Shown: in pieces, positions 8,334 through 16,677 of the stretch
Numbering within the stretch: position 1 is the stretch's first letter
How the letters are laid out: every line of letters starts with the position of its first letter
DNA from: Acidovorax sp. HMWF029
GTDB lineage: Bacteria > Pseudomonadota > Gammaproteobacteria > Burkholderiales > Burkholderiaceae_C
Assembly (NCBI RefSeq): GCF_003060895.1
Contig: NZ_QAIH01000094.1
Location: 51,030-84,312 of the forward strand
Length of the DNA: 33,283 nucleotides
Reading direction: 5' to 3'
The notes under the pieces: model-generated
What the model was told of the DNA's origin: nothing
Seen by the model: the letters and a program-made list of their open reading frames with translations, nothing else
The model's database searches: none
Translations under genes and position numbers: made by a program

Positions 8334-9386
8334 CTACAACAGGTTCGCAGCTGGGTTGTCGTTGGAAGGGCGGTAATAGCCCACAACGCTGGCTACGCTC
8401 TTGTGCCCCGTCATCGCCATAGTGTCTGCCAATGGCACTTTCTGAACGGCCGCCTCAGTCACAAAACCAGACCTCAGAGAATGCGCAGAAAACACCTCCG
8501 GCAGCCCGGCAAGCTTTGTCCGCTCTCGAACAATATCCCGCACGGCGGCAGGGGAGAGGGGTTCACCAAGGTGACCGCCTTTCCTGACCTGTCTGAACAC
8601 TGCACCGTCCACGATGCCCGAAGCCGTCAACCAGGCCTGCAGAGCTTCACCTGCAGTGCCCTCCAGCGGCTTTACGTTCTCCGGACGATCTGCTGCAGTC
8701 TGGTTGCTTTTGGAATAGGCGAGGGTGTAGGTGAAGCTGCTGGGCCCCACCCGGTGAAGATTCTTCATCGTCGCCCCCGTCACTTCTGATCGGCGGCGCC
8801 CGCCCGATGCCCAGGCAAAGAGGAGGAGGGCGCGGTCACGGATGCCCTTGAGTGATTCGTCGCAGGTGTCGAGGATGGCCATCAATGGATCCTTGGTCAG
8901 CGCATCCTTCTTCTGCGGAAGCGCGCCACGTTTGCCGTAGGCCCGCCGAGTCTTGGCCAGCAACTCGCGGACTTTGGGATTCTGGCAAGGGTTTTTCAGC
9001 TCTCGGAGTTGATGCGCCTTGGACAGCACGGCAATCCGGTGGATCAAGGTGTTCAGCGCCATCGGACCTAGCTTGCCTTTGAATCCCGCATCCACCAGCG
9101 CTTGGTCAATGGCTGGCGGTAGCTCGTGAGCCAGGCCATCTGCAGTCATCCGCTGAGCATGATCCACGATGAACTGCAGGACGGCGTTCGCCGGCAGTGG
9201 CAGCGTGATGCTTTGCCCGTATCGAACGCCAAACCAGGCAGCCCAGTAGCGCAATGCAGAGCGATAGCTCGCAAGCGTGTTCGAGGATTCGCCCTCGCGC
9301 ATCAATTCTTCAACGGCCTGCGCAGTCACTTGCGACAGGGAGGACGGCTCCAGCGAGGGGTTATGTCTCAGAGACGGCAGGCGCAT
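8334..9386 (-). CDS. Tyrosine recombinase / site-specific integrase (apparently active)
   Basis: A 350-residue tyrosine recombinase. The N-terminal SAM-like core-binding domain covers residues about 15-125. The catalytic domain has every expected element: the first arginine in G-G-R-R-R-S-E-V (about R198), a beta-hairpin lysine in Y-S-K-S (K226), H302-S-L-R305, the box III histidine in G-H-K-S (H328), and the nucleophile in V-V-G-Y-Y-R (Y337 or Y338). It should cut and rejoin DNA at a specific site. It is divergent from the KfrA-like gene across 130 bp. No matching attachment repeats were identified, so the element it mobilises is unknown. It contrasts with the degenerate recombinase at 16667-17914. 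Confidence 0.9.
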   Translation of the reverse strand: MRLPSLRHNPSLEPSSLSQVTAQAVEELMREGESSNTLASYRSALRYWAAWFGVRYGQSITLPLPANAVLQFIVDHAQRMTADGLAHELPPAIDQALVDAGFKGKLGPMALNTLIHRIAVLSKAHQLRELKNPCQNPKVRELLAKTRRAYGKRGALPQKKDALTKDPLMAILDTCDESLKGIRDRALLLFAWASGGRRRSEVTGATMKNLHRVGPSSFTYTLAYSKSNQTAADRPENVKPLEGTAGEALQAWLTASGIVDGAVFRQVRKGGHLGEPLSPAAVRDIVRERTKLAGLPEVFSAHSLRSGFVTEAAVQKVPLADTMAMTGHKSVASVVGYYRPSNDNPAANLL

Positions 9387-9447
9387 GGTTGAAACCGAGG
9401 TTGTAGAAGCAAAATTTCCATAAACGCTACATATGATGTATTGTTTA

Positions 9448-9490
9448 CAACATGTTTTGTTGATGGATCACGATAAGCATCGATTATCGT
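9448..9490. promoter_or_regulatory. Inverted repeats in the integrase/kfrA-like divergent promoter
   Basis: Two inverted repeats lie in the AT-rich 130-bp divergent region. ACGATAA at 9470-9476 pairs with TTATCGT at 9484-9490 (7-bp arms, 7-nt spacer). CAACA at 9448-9452 pairs with TGTTG at 9458-9462. KfrA is known to bind its own promoter at operator repeats, so these are candidate autoregulatory sites. This is a sequence observation plus inference. Confidence 0.4.
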
Positions 9491-9516
9491 TGGTAAAAAT
9501 TGAATGGAGTAGGGCG

Positions 9517-10527
9517 ATGCGGTCAAAAATTGTTCGAGGTCCGCGCGGTGTGCAAATGGAAGAGGTTTGGGCTGCCGCCGACACCGTCCTCGGCCTGGGC
9601 GAGCGGCCGACGATTGAGCGCGTGCGACAACAACTCGGCCGTGGCTCCCCAAATACTGTGGGGCCGATGCTTGATGGGTGGTATGGGTCACTGGCCAAGC
9701 GGCTGCAGTCGCCGGTGGATGCAATTGAGCAAGACGATGGCGTCGAAGTCCCCTTGCCCGCTCCAGTGGTCAGGGCCGCAAAAGCCATGTGGGGCAGGGC
9801 CCTACAGCATGCTGATGAGCGTGCGACGACTCAATTCGCCGAAGCTCGCAAGGAGCTGAGCGTGCAAGCTGAGGCGCTACGCCAGGCGCAAGACGTCCTG
9901 GTACTGGAAACACAGCGGCTGGCCGACCGCAGCGGAGCTTATGAGCTGGCTATGCAGGCCAGAGATGCGCAGATTGCCGAAATGGGCCGTCTGGTTCAGG
10001 AGCTACAGCAGCAACTTGCGGCAAGCCAGGAAATGCTGGCCGCGTCACGCTCAGAGAGCATACAACTTCGCTTGGCAGCGGATGCAGAGCGTCGCCGCCA
10101 GGAGGCAAGGGAGGTTGATCACCTGGACGAACGTACGCGCCTGGAAGAACGTGCTCAGGCTCAGGAACGCAGACTTAACGCAGAGGTGGATCGTGCGCGC
10201 CAAGAATCAAAGCGGCTGGCGCTCAAATTGGAGGGCGACGCCCGGGAATCTGCCAAGTCCTTGTTGGCTTCGCTGGAGAAAGCGCGGGAGCTAGAGGCCC
10301 TCGTGGGGACGCTGCAAGCAGAGAAAGCAGGTCTGATCAAAGACCTGCAGGCCTCCAGAGACGAGACGAAAGACCTGCAAGCAAAGCTTGACCATCGCAG
10401 CACTGAGATGTTCGACGTCCTCAGCGAACTGCGCGATCGATTGCCAACGATCCCGAGCAACGAACCTGTGCAGCCCACCGGCAAAACCCGCAAAACGCGA
10501 ACTAGAACTAGCAACCACTCAGCTTAA
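9517..10527 (+). CDS. KfrA-like DNA-binding coiled-coil protein
   Basis: ATG 9517 was chosen because GGAG at 9506-9509 is seven bases upstream and the protein then begins directly with the KfrA N-terminal domain; the open frame before it is not protein-like. Residues about 1-110 show the KfrA_N pattern, including V-W-A-A-A-D-T-V-L, R-P-T-I-E-R-V-R-Q-Q-L and G-S-P-N-T-V (helix-turn-helix). Residues about 115-315 are a long heptad coiled coil rich in Q, E, A and R. The basic tail is K-T-R-K-T-R-T-R-T. KfrA proteins are plasmid- and island-borne repressors or nucleoid-like proteins that aid stable inheritance. Pairing with a divergent integrase suggests control of integration or excision. Confidence 0.8.
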   Translation: MRSKIVRGPRGVQMEEVWAAADTVLGLGERPTIERVRQQLGRGSPNTVGPMLDGWYGSLAKRLQSPVDAIEQDDGVEVPLPAPVVRAAKAMWGRALQHADERATTQFAEARKELSVQAEALRQAQDVLVLETQRLADRSGAYELAMQARDAQIAEMGRLVQELQQQLAASQEMLAASRSESIQLRLAADAERRRQEAREVDHLDERTRLEERAQAQERRLNAEVDRARQESKRLALKLEGDARESAKSLLASLEKARELEALVGTLQAEKAGLIKDLQASRDETKDLQAKLDHRSTEMFDVLSELRDRLPTIPSNEPVQPTGKTRKTRTRTSNHSA

Positions 10528-10566
10528 TGATGGACGATAGTTGTGGGTTACATGGAGCGAACTCAA

Positions 10567-11046
10567 TCAGTGAGATTCGGCTGCCGCGATTGCCAGGATG
10601 CGTTGCACAGGTACGCCTTGTTCAATTGCAGAACGTGGGGTATGGCCGCCCAACCCCCGCGCTGGCGCCTCTAGAAAGGCGAGCACCTGCCAGCCATCTG
10701 CGGCTCCAAGCGCCGAAGCCACAAGCTGCAGCATAGGCCACATTTGGTGTTCGAACTGCCAACGCGGCAGTCTATACCCGTCGTCTGGATTCGAAATGCC
10801 TATGCAGCGCTGCGACTCGACCCAGGCGTTGACCCTGCACCTGCCAACGCCAAGCAGGCTAGCTGCTTCGTCAGTTGAGATCATGTCGGCGGCTTCCATT
10901 CGATCTCGACGGAACTTGTCACCAGCACCTAGAAGCGCGGCTGAGTCGGCGACTGATGCGTAGGAATCCGAAGAAGGTGTCGCTACATTTTGGAAATTTT
11001 TAATCGGTACCAAGATGGACACTCTATTCATATGTGCTTCAAACAT
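10567..11046 (-). CDS. Helix-turn-helix protein with MbcA/ParS-antitoxin-like C-terminus
   Basis: The middle has an excisionase/MerR-like helix-turn-helix: M-I-S-T-D-E-A-A-S-L-L-G-V-G-R-C-R-V-N-A-W-V. The C-terminal part, with W-Q-V-L-A-F-L-E-A-P, L-G-G-H-T-P and E-Q-G-V-P-V-Q-R-I-L, resembles the toxin-binding region of Xre/MbcA/ParS antitoxins (DUF2384). No RES-type toxin gene adjoins it. The start is uncertain: ATG 11046 or 11031, or TTG 11109. It is transcribed away from tniC across an AT-rich regulatory region, so it may regulate the transposon module. It could be an orphan antitoxin or simply a DNA-binding regulator. Confidence 0.55.
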   Translation of the reverse strand: MFEAHMNRVSILVPIKNFQNVATPSSDSYASVADSAALLGAGDKFRRDRMEAADMISTDEAASLLGVGRCRVNAWVESQRCIGISNPDDGYRLPRWQFEHQMWPMLQLVASALGAADGWQVLAFLEAPARGLGGHTPRSAIEQGVPVQRILAIAAAESH

Positions 11047-11508
11047 TGGAGCGCTCAAAAATGCTTCAGATCCACCCCATCTGCTTCCATCACACCGGTT
11101 GCCTTGCAAGAATTTACATGCAAGAGCAATATTTTTGCTCTAACTTAGAAAAATACAATCGGTAGCGAAAAAATCATATTAAAACAAAAAATTGCACATA
11201 TGCAATTTTTTTTGTGCTGCATAGTGCATATTTGCAATCACCTGCCTTGCAAAATCATTTTATTGGAGGGTTAACCCTTAACTCGATGACTTGACGAATT
11301 TTCGCAAAAGCCCTATTTGATCAGATGAGGAGCACCCAGAGTTGACATCGGCGACCCATATTTACAGCTCATCTCTATTTGGCTATGCTCAAAATACTCA
11401 ATTGCAATAGCTACTACCTGTGCACTAGAGCGCATAAGTGAAGGCAACAGTCTGGTGCGGCAAATGCCCCCTTTGCGATACGTATGAAGTTTTGCAGGAG
11501 AAGTAATA
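11047..11508. promoter_or_regulatory. AT-rich divergent regulatory region upstream of tniC
   Basis: About 460 bp with base composition clearly richer in A+T than its neighbours. Two 14-bp sites, TGCACATATGCAAT (11193-11206) and TGCATATTTGCAAT (11225-11238), match at 12 of 14 positions and start 32 bp apart, close to three helical turns. The first sits in a palindrome, ATTGCA-CATA-TGCAAT. TGCCTTGCAA occurs at both 11100-11109 and 11243-11252. These are candidate operators for the divergent HTH protein or sites near the transposon's left end. No terminal TGT with TnsB-like repeats matching the right end was found. AGGAG just before 11509 is the tniC ribosome site. Confidence 0.45.
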
Positions 11509-12252
11509 ATGTTTCATGCCGCTCATGATACTTCGAAGGCAAGTATTCGCACTAGATTAGGCGTCCGAATGAGAAGCCAACTCGCCAATACCTACAAAGT
11601 ACGAGGTCATTCAACTGGAAAAATCTGGCTTCAATACAGCGCCAAGGCCTGTCGCGATATAGCTTTTGCGTCAGAAATTGATTATCTACACTTTCTCTAT
11701 GTCGAATCATCCTTCGACGTTGTTAGCGTTGATTACACGCCAGAACTAAAGGTTCAGCGAGCCGTTGGTAGTAGTTTTGTCAAATATATTAATGCTGAGA
11801 TTGTGACAACTAATGGTGATGCAGTATGGCGCCATGTGTGTGAAGCAAATAAAGTGGAAAGTGCACGCTACCGACAAAGACAGTTGCAAACCCTCCTTCA
11901 GAGCTTCGACATGCCAGATGGAGCTCAAACCCCGCGCGTGGAAATTCTTACCCATGAGGACATGCTTGCCGCGCCGCATCGAATTCGTAACTGGCACTCT
12001 GTGGCTGCGTGGCTTGCAGCAGGACGTGATTGGGCCTTGACCGAGGAGCAGTTGGAGGTGGCTGCTTTGATCCGCTCAAAGAAACGGGTGGAATTCCAAG
12101 AAGTGCTGGGACTCGGTAAAGGTACGGATCACGACGATCTCTACGGAGTTGCGATTTTCCGTTCCATGCAGGCTGGCGCATATAGCAGCAACCTGTTCGA
12201 TACGCCCTTCTCAATGCGCACATTTTTCTCCGAAAAGCAAGGTTCCGTATGA
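11509..12252 (+). CDS. tniC: TniC: TnsA-like endonuclease, active site probably degenerate
   Basis: A 247-residue protein in the tnsA position, overlapping tniA by 4 bp. Its first 120 residues follow the TnsA layout: F-A-S-E56-I-D-Y-L (first catalytic glutamate), then V-V-S-V-D-Y-T-P-E-L, then a strand that should carry Y-x-P-D and E-x-K. Here those read Y-I-N-A-E-I (residues 93-98) and C-E-A-N-K (111-115), so the metal-binding aspartate and the lysine appear altered. If inactive, the element would not cut the 5' strands and would transpose by cointegrates. The C-terminal half is helical and probably contacts TniB. Residue mapping is by eye; K115 could compensate if a one-residue shift is allowed. 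Confidence 0.7.
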   Translation: MFHAAHDTSKASIRTRLGVRMRSQLANTYKVRGHSTGKIWLQYSAKACRDIAFASEIDYLHFLYVESSFDVVSVDYTPELKVQRAVGSSFVKYINAEIVTTNGDAVWRHVCEANKVESARYRQRQLQTLLQSFDMPDGAQTPRVEILTHEDMLAAPHRIRNWHSVAAWLAAGRDWALTEEQLEVAALIRSKKRVEFQEVLGLGKGTDHDDLYGVAIFRSMQAGAYSSNLFDTPFSMRTFFSEKQGSV

Positions 12253-14204
12253 GTCGCAGGCGCCTCACTTTCAAGACCATCTCGCCAGAACTACGTGACA
12301 CATCGAAGTGGCCGGAAGTGGATTTAAGTAGTATGGCCTTTGACGACCTAGCGCGTTTCGAGCGACTTATGCCTGCTGTCGAGAGCTACCTGCGAAATGG
12401 CAAACTCAGGGCGGCTGCGAAGACAGCCCAGATGTCGGAGGATGCGCTGCTAGATCAAGTGAACCGATGCCTCATGCCTCACTCTGATGGTGGCATCGTC
12501 GGCTGGGCGGGGCTAATTCATCGGCTGAGACTCTCCGGCTATGCACGCACTAGTCCGCTTCCCCAAGGGCTCAACGCCAGTCGCCGCGGGGCGAGTGGGG
12601 CCTTCCACCTATTTCTAGACGAAAACCTGACTATAAAAAAAGCTCTGGATGAGGCCATTCGGAAAGGCACCGGGCGGGGAAAAGCAAAGGCAGCTTTTAC
12701 ACCACATAAGGCGATTTGGAAGAAGTTCGTCGAATTGGTAGAGAGTTTCATCCCACCTGACCATTACCCTCGCAATCAGAAGAGCTTTGCCCGACGGTCT
12801 GTAGAGCGCTACGTCACAAACATGATCGCCAATGACGCCAAGGCTCGATCCTTGGCAGTGGGGCAGGTGGCAAAAACATCTGGTCAGGTGGGCAACGGTC
12901 TGTCCTCATTTGAGTTGATCAGGTCACCATTGGATCTAGTGGGAGCAGATGCGCATCACGTCGACTGTTTTGGAATGATCGAGATTGAAGGGCCCGCAGG
13001 CCCTCAACTGGTCCCAATCAGCCGTGTGTGGATTTACGTCGTTGTTGACTTCGAATCTCGTGCCGTTTGTGGTTACGCTGCTTCGTTTCGAACCGAGCCC
13101 ACAGCGACGCAAATTGAGTTGGCCTTGGACATGGCAACCAAGCCCTGGCAGCCCCGAGTACTGAACATGGGTGCCGTGCGATACAAGGAAGGTGCCGGCT
13201 TCCCAATGGGCTGCGTCGATGGATTCGTCTTTGCACCAGCAGCTTTGCGAATGGACAGCGCCGCACAGAGCTTCGCAAATCGAATAGTACATAGGGTCCG
13301 GCGCCGATTCGGCTGCGCAGTGAGCTGGAGTGCCGTTGGGGCGTGGTACCACAACGACGTCGTTGAACGTTTTTTTGGTTCGTTGGAACGTTTCGGTTTG
13401 CATCGGTTGCCCACGTCAGTGGGCTCTGGCCCAGCCGATCCTAGGAGGACTGATGGTGCCGCCGCAGCCGTGAAGCTCAACGTAACGTGGCAACACCTTC
13501 TCGATCTCTTAGAAGTTGCCATTGCCGAGTACAACGCCAAAGCCCAACCAGGACTTGGGCATCGGTCACCACTTGAAGTGCTGCGAGATTACTTTGACCG
13601 ACACCGTCAACGGTTCGTACCGCGTCCACGCATTCCTCCAACGTTGTTGACGCCTCGGCTAGGCGTTGAGATCGAAACGCACACTGTACGGGGATCTTGC
13701 GCGGCAGGAAAGCTGAAGAGGCCATATGTGCAAGTCGACAAGGCAACCTACACCAGCCCAGAGCTAGCATCACAGTTTGCGCTGATTGGGAGACCAATTG
13801 TTCTCCATGTGCATGAAGATGACATGCGGACGGTTGAAGCCTTCCTCGAAGACGGTACACGGCTAGGATTGTTAACAGTCCGAGAGAGGGGTTGGCGGCG
13901 CACGAAGCACTCACGCGATCAACGCAAGCAAATCAACCGCATGCGCGACGAACGCGAACTCTCAGACATTCGAGGTGGCGACTACGTTGAGTGCTTCCTC
14001 GAACATCTAGCTCGTACCGCGTTCGCCTCTGCTGCGAATCGGCCAGATCGAGTCTCAGAGGACGCGACCAGGCTCGCTGAGGCTATTCGCACGACGGGCG
14101 CATCCGTGCCACGCGTGGGGATGCCCAAACCAGACAGTGCCAATGTGACGCCTCTGCGGCCTATTCCCAAGCTGCTAAACCTGCCTAAGCCGTCATGGGG
14201 TTGA
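12249..14204 (+). CDS. tniA: TniA: TnsB-family DDE transposase
   Basis: A 651-residue integrase-core (RNase H fold) transposase. The catalytic triad reads D234 (G-A-D-A-H-H-V-D), D336 (L-R-M-D-S-A-A-Q-S) and E373 (N-D-V-V-E-R-F-F-G-S-L), with the usual wide spacing of TnsB/TniA/MuA enzymes. The N-terminal 200 residues hold helix-turn-helix DNA-binding domains for the end repeats, and the C-terminal 200 residues contain the beta-barrel and the tail that binds the ATPase. It joins 3' ends of the transposon to target DNA. It starts in an ATGA overlap with tniC. All catalytic residues are present, so this subunit should be active. Confidence 0.9.
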   Translation: MSRRRLTFKTISPELRDTSKWPEVDLSSMAFDDLARFERLMPAVESYLRNGKLRAAAKTAQMSEDALLDQVNRCLMPHSDGGIVGWAGLIHRLRLSGYARTSPLPQGLNASRRGASGAFHLFLDENLTIKKALDEAIRKGTGRGKAKAAFTPHKAIWKKFVELVESFIPPDHYPRNQKSFARRSVERYVTNMIANDAKARSLAVGQVAKTSGQVGNGLSSFELIRSPLDLVGADAHHVDCFGMIEIEGPAGPQLVPISRVWIYVVVDFESRAVCGYAASFRTEPTATQIELALDMATKPWQPRVLNMGAVRYKEGAGFPMGCVDGFVFAPAALRMDSAAQSFANRIVHRVRRRFGCAVSWSAVGAWYHNDVVERFFGSLERFGLHRLPTSVGSGPADPRRTDGAAAAVKLNVTWQHLLDLLEVAIAEYNAKAQPGLGHRSPLEVLRDYFDRHRQRFVPRPRIPPTLLTPRLGVEIETHTVRGSCAAGKLKRPYVQVDKATYTSPELASQFALIGRPIVLHVHEDDMRTVEAFLEDGTRLGLLTVRERGWRRTKHSRDQRKQINRMRDERELSDIRGGDYVECFLEHLARTAFASAANRPDRVSEDATRLAEAIRTTGASVPRVGMPKPDSANVTPLRPIPKLLNLPKPSWG

Positions 14205-14248
14205 AGAATATTGATTGGCAATCGATGGACTGAGACGGGAGCTCCAAA

Positions 14249-15265
14249 GTGAATTCGCGCACTTTAACTATTGACGACGCCAACCGGCTGGCCCTTCGCA
14301 AGCATGCTCTGTTCGATGGGGAAATGAGGCAAGCGCACTATCTTTCTCATCCCGTTGTCACCGATTCCCTGCATTTGGCCACCGAGCCCGTGAAAGAAGT
14401 ATTCGAGGTCGTACAGCATCTGATCATCCACCGATTCCCTGGATCTCCATTCATTGGCGCCTTCCGGATGGGCAAGACACACACAATCCAGATCCTTTGC
14501 GACGAGTTGAGGCGGATCTTTCCGAAGTTGGCAATTGGGACACTTATTGCAAAAAAGCACGACAAGCCAACAGAGAAAGCCTTCTGGGGAGACGCTCTTG
14601 ACGACTACGAACACGGTGCCTCGTTGTACGGAACAGCGCCGGAACGGCGGCGACGCTTCATGTCGATGATCGTTTCAGCAGTCTTATCGGTGAACGGAGA
14701 CCAGTACGTCTTCTTTGTAGATGAAGGCCAGTGCTGGACTTTGTCAGAGTGGGTCTGGATGCGCGACCTCACAAACGATCTAAAGAGGCGCGGCATCCGA
14801 ACCACAACCATCGTTTTTGCACATGAAGAGCTCAACGTTTTGCGCGATATGTTGATTAGCACGGGGCGTACTGACCTAATAGGGCGGTTCTTCCACACGC
14901 CGTATGTTTTCCGTGGACTGCGCAATGAAAGCGAGTTGCAGAGCATGATGCAGTGCCTTGACGATCCATCGAAGCACGAGCATCCCTGTGGAAGTGGGAT
15001 CTGCATGTCGGAATTCTTTTTGCCTGCGGCTTATTGTGCGGGTTGGCGTTTGGCCACAGAGGCTCCACATCTATGGGCAGCTTTCGGCCAAGTAGCCGCC
15101 CGTCAAGGTCGAATCGCTAAGGATATTGGTATGCAGTGGGTGATGTCATCCATTCGCGCCTGGTTGTTCATCGTTGCCAACTACGACAGCGCCGACTTCA
15201 AATCACCGCCAGACTCGTGGGTAGAAGCCATCGGCGCAAGTACATATCAAGCCAGCTTGCAATGA
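14249..15265 (+). CDS. tniB: TniB: TnsC-family AAA+ ATPase
   Basis: A 338-residue AAA+ regulator of target choice. Walker A is G70-A-F-R-M-G-K-T77 and Walker B is Y-V-F-F-V-D158-E159-G-Q. The start is GTG 14249 after GGGAG, 44 bp behind tniA. TnsC-type ATPases form rings or filaments on DNA, receive the target signal from TniQ and activate the transposase. The last codons overlap tniD in an ATGA. Confidence 0.88.
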   Translation: MNSRTLTIDDANRLALRKHALFDGEMRQAHYLSHPVVTDSLHLATEPVKEVFEVVQHLIIHRFPGSPFIGAFRMGKTHTIQILCDELRRIFPKLAIGTLIAKKHDKPTEKAFWGDALDDYEHGASLYGTAPERRRRFMSMIVSAVLSVNGDQYVFFVDEGQCWTLSEWVWMRDLTNDLKRRGIRTTTIVFAHEELNVLRDMLISTGRTDLIGRFFHTPYVFRGLRNESELQSMMQCLDDPSKHEHPCGSGICMSEFFLPAAYCAGWRLATEAPHLWAAFGQVAARQGRIAKDIGMQWVMSSIRAWLFIVANYDSADFKSPPDSWVEAIGASTYQASLQ

Positions 15266-16677
15266 CGTCGCACAAGAGCCTGGGCGCGCTTCGAATGGCA
15301 GATGGCCTCTTCTTTTGCGATAGCTGGTTTTTGCCGGGGGAGGGGCCGTTCACAGTTTTGGCCAAATTGGCCATTGCCAACGTACTAAACGCTAATCGGA
15401 TCTGCCGGGTCTTTGGCGTAAGGTCTACTCCGACGCGTGATGCGAGTCCGCACGGTCGTAGCTTGCTCCATCTTGAATGGCTCGCTCGCAGCCGATCAGC
15501 GCCACTGCTAGCTGCGAAGCTATGGAGTCGAAGCCTGCTGAGCCTATCTCCGCGCTGGGGTCAGTCGGTCGCCAGCGATAGGGCACTACGCTATTGCCCA
15601 ACCTGTTTGTCCATGGGCTACCAATCGTCTTTGTGCCAGATCGAAGGGCTAGTTCGGTGCCCACAGCACAACGACCTACTGCTCGATCATTGCAAAAAAT
15701 GCAATGCACCCACACCGCCTTATGCGGTAACGGCAGAGGCCTTCGATGAACCGCTAGTCTGCATCTATTGTGGTAACGCGTACGCGCCAATTTGGGCATC
15801 TGTCCGCGGAGACCTGTTTCAAAAACAGGTTGATGATGAGAGCGCCTACTGTCATCTTGGTGAATGGTTCGGGCGAGTCGAGACACTGAACATTCAGTGG
15901 CCAGATAGCGTAGCGTGGTTGGCTGATCCGCGCGCCCCAGCTCAAGCGGCAAAGGCAAACAAGCGAATTCAGATGCTGGTCACACTTAGCAACATAGTGA
16001 CTTGGACGGAGCCGGCGGCTCTTCGTCGCTCCGAGGTTTGGGTTGGACGTTGGCCGTTGAGTTCGGGTGCCCCGCAGACGCACGCACGCAGCGGAGCAGA
16101 TCTAGATGAGATAACGCGAGCGCGAGTCGCTATCTACAAATCGATCCGCCGACATCACGCGACACGGATTGGCATGAAGGTCCAATCGCACATCAAAGGC
16201 GATAGAGAGCGCTTGATCGAGATCAACGAGGGAATGGTGATGCCCTGCAACGAGCATGTCAATCCAGTTGCTCATGGGTTCCTCGCATGGCGGCTTAGAT
16301 TCGAAAGCAAGGTGGGTGAAGAGGGGCGAACCCGTGGCCTAAGCCTCTTCTCGGTGCTGCTGTTCTGGCCTGTTGACTGGTCGGCGTCCGACGTAGCGTG
16401 GGGGCACTTTGTATATCGATGTCTCCTGCTGGATATCAAGACGGCTCTTGAATTGAACAAATCACTAAAGGGTCTTGACTGCAACCGACCAAGCGACTTT
16501 TCAGCTTGGCTAGAGGTCGTTGGTCTGTGGTACCACCGGTTTGGCTCGCAGACACGTCCATGGCCGGATAGCCTAAGCACCCTGCGCTTGCCCGCTGCAG
16601 TGGGCGAGCCTGGCGACATCTGCATCATCACGGCCCCTTCGGCCACATTGAGCCTCGGAACTAGGAATGAATGCTGA
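15262..16677 (+). CDS. tniD: TniD: TniQ/TnsD-family target-selection protein
   Basis: ATG 15262 was chosen because it overlaps the tniB stop as ATGA; the open frame upstream lies within tniB. The 471-residue protein has the TniQ zinc-finger layout: Y-C112-P-T-C115, C133-P-Q-H136, C144-K-K-C147 and C167-I-Y-C170. TniQ proteins bridge a DNA- or RNA-bound target selector to the TnsC-type ATPase. TnsD members bind an attachment site themselves through a long C-terminal region. With tniE next door, this protein may act as the bridge. It overlaps tniE by 11 bp. Confidence 0.82.
   Translation: MTSHKSLGALRMADGLFFCDSWFLPGEGPFTVLAKLAIANVLNANRICRVFGVRSTPTRDASPHGRSLLHLEWLARSRSAPLLAAKLWSRSLLSLSPRWGQSVASDRALRYCPTCLSMGYQSSLCQIEGLVRCPQHNDLLLDHCKKCNAPTPPYAVTAEAFDEPLVCIYCGNAYAPIWASVRGDLFQKQVDDESAYCHLGEWFGRVETLNIQWPDSVAWLADPRAPAQAAKANKRIQMLVTLSNIVTWTEPAALRRSEVWVGRWPLSSGAPQTHARSGADLDEITRARVAIYKSIRRHHATRIGMKVQSHIKGDRERLIEINEGMVMPCNEHVNPVAHGFLAWRLRFESKVGEEGRTRGLSLFSVLLFWPVDWSASDVAWGHFVYRCLLLDIKTALELNKSLKGLDCNRPSDFSAWLEVVGLWYHRFGSQTRPWPDSLSTLRLPAAVGEPGDICIITAPSATLSLGTRNEC

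Noticed and set aside
11419-11433. TGTGCACTAGAGCGC as the transposon left end
   Set aside because: It starts with TGT but has no repeats similar to those at the right end and is preceded by no matching target duplication.
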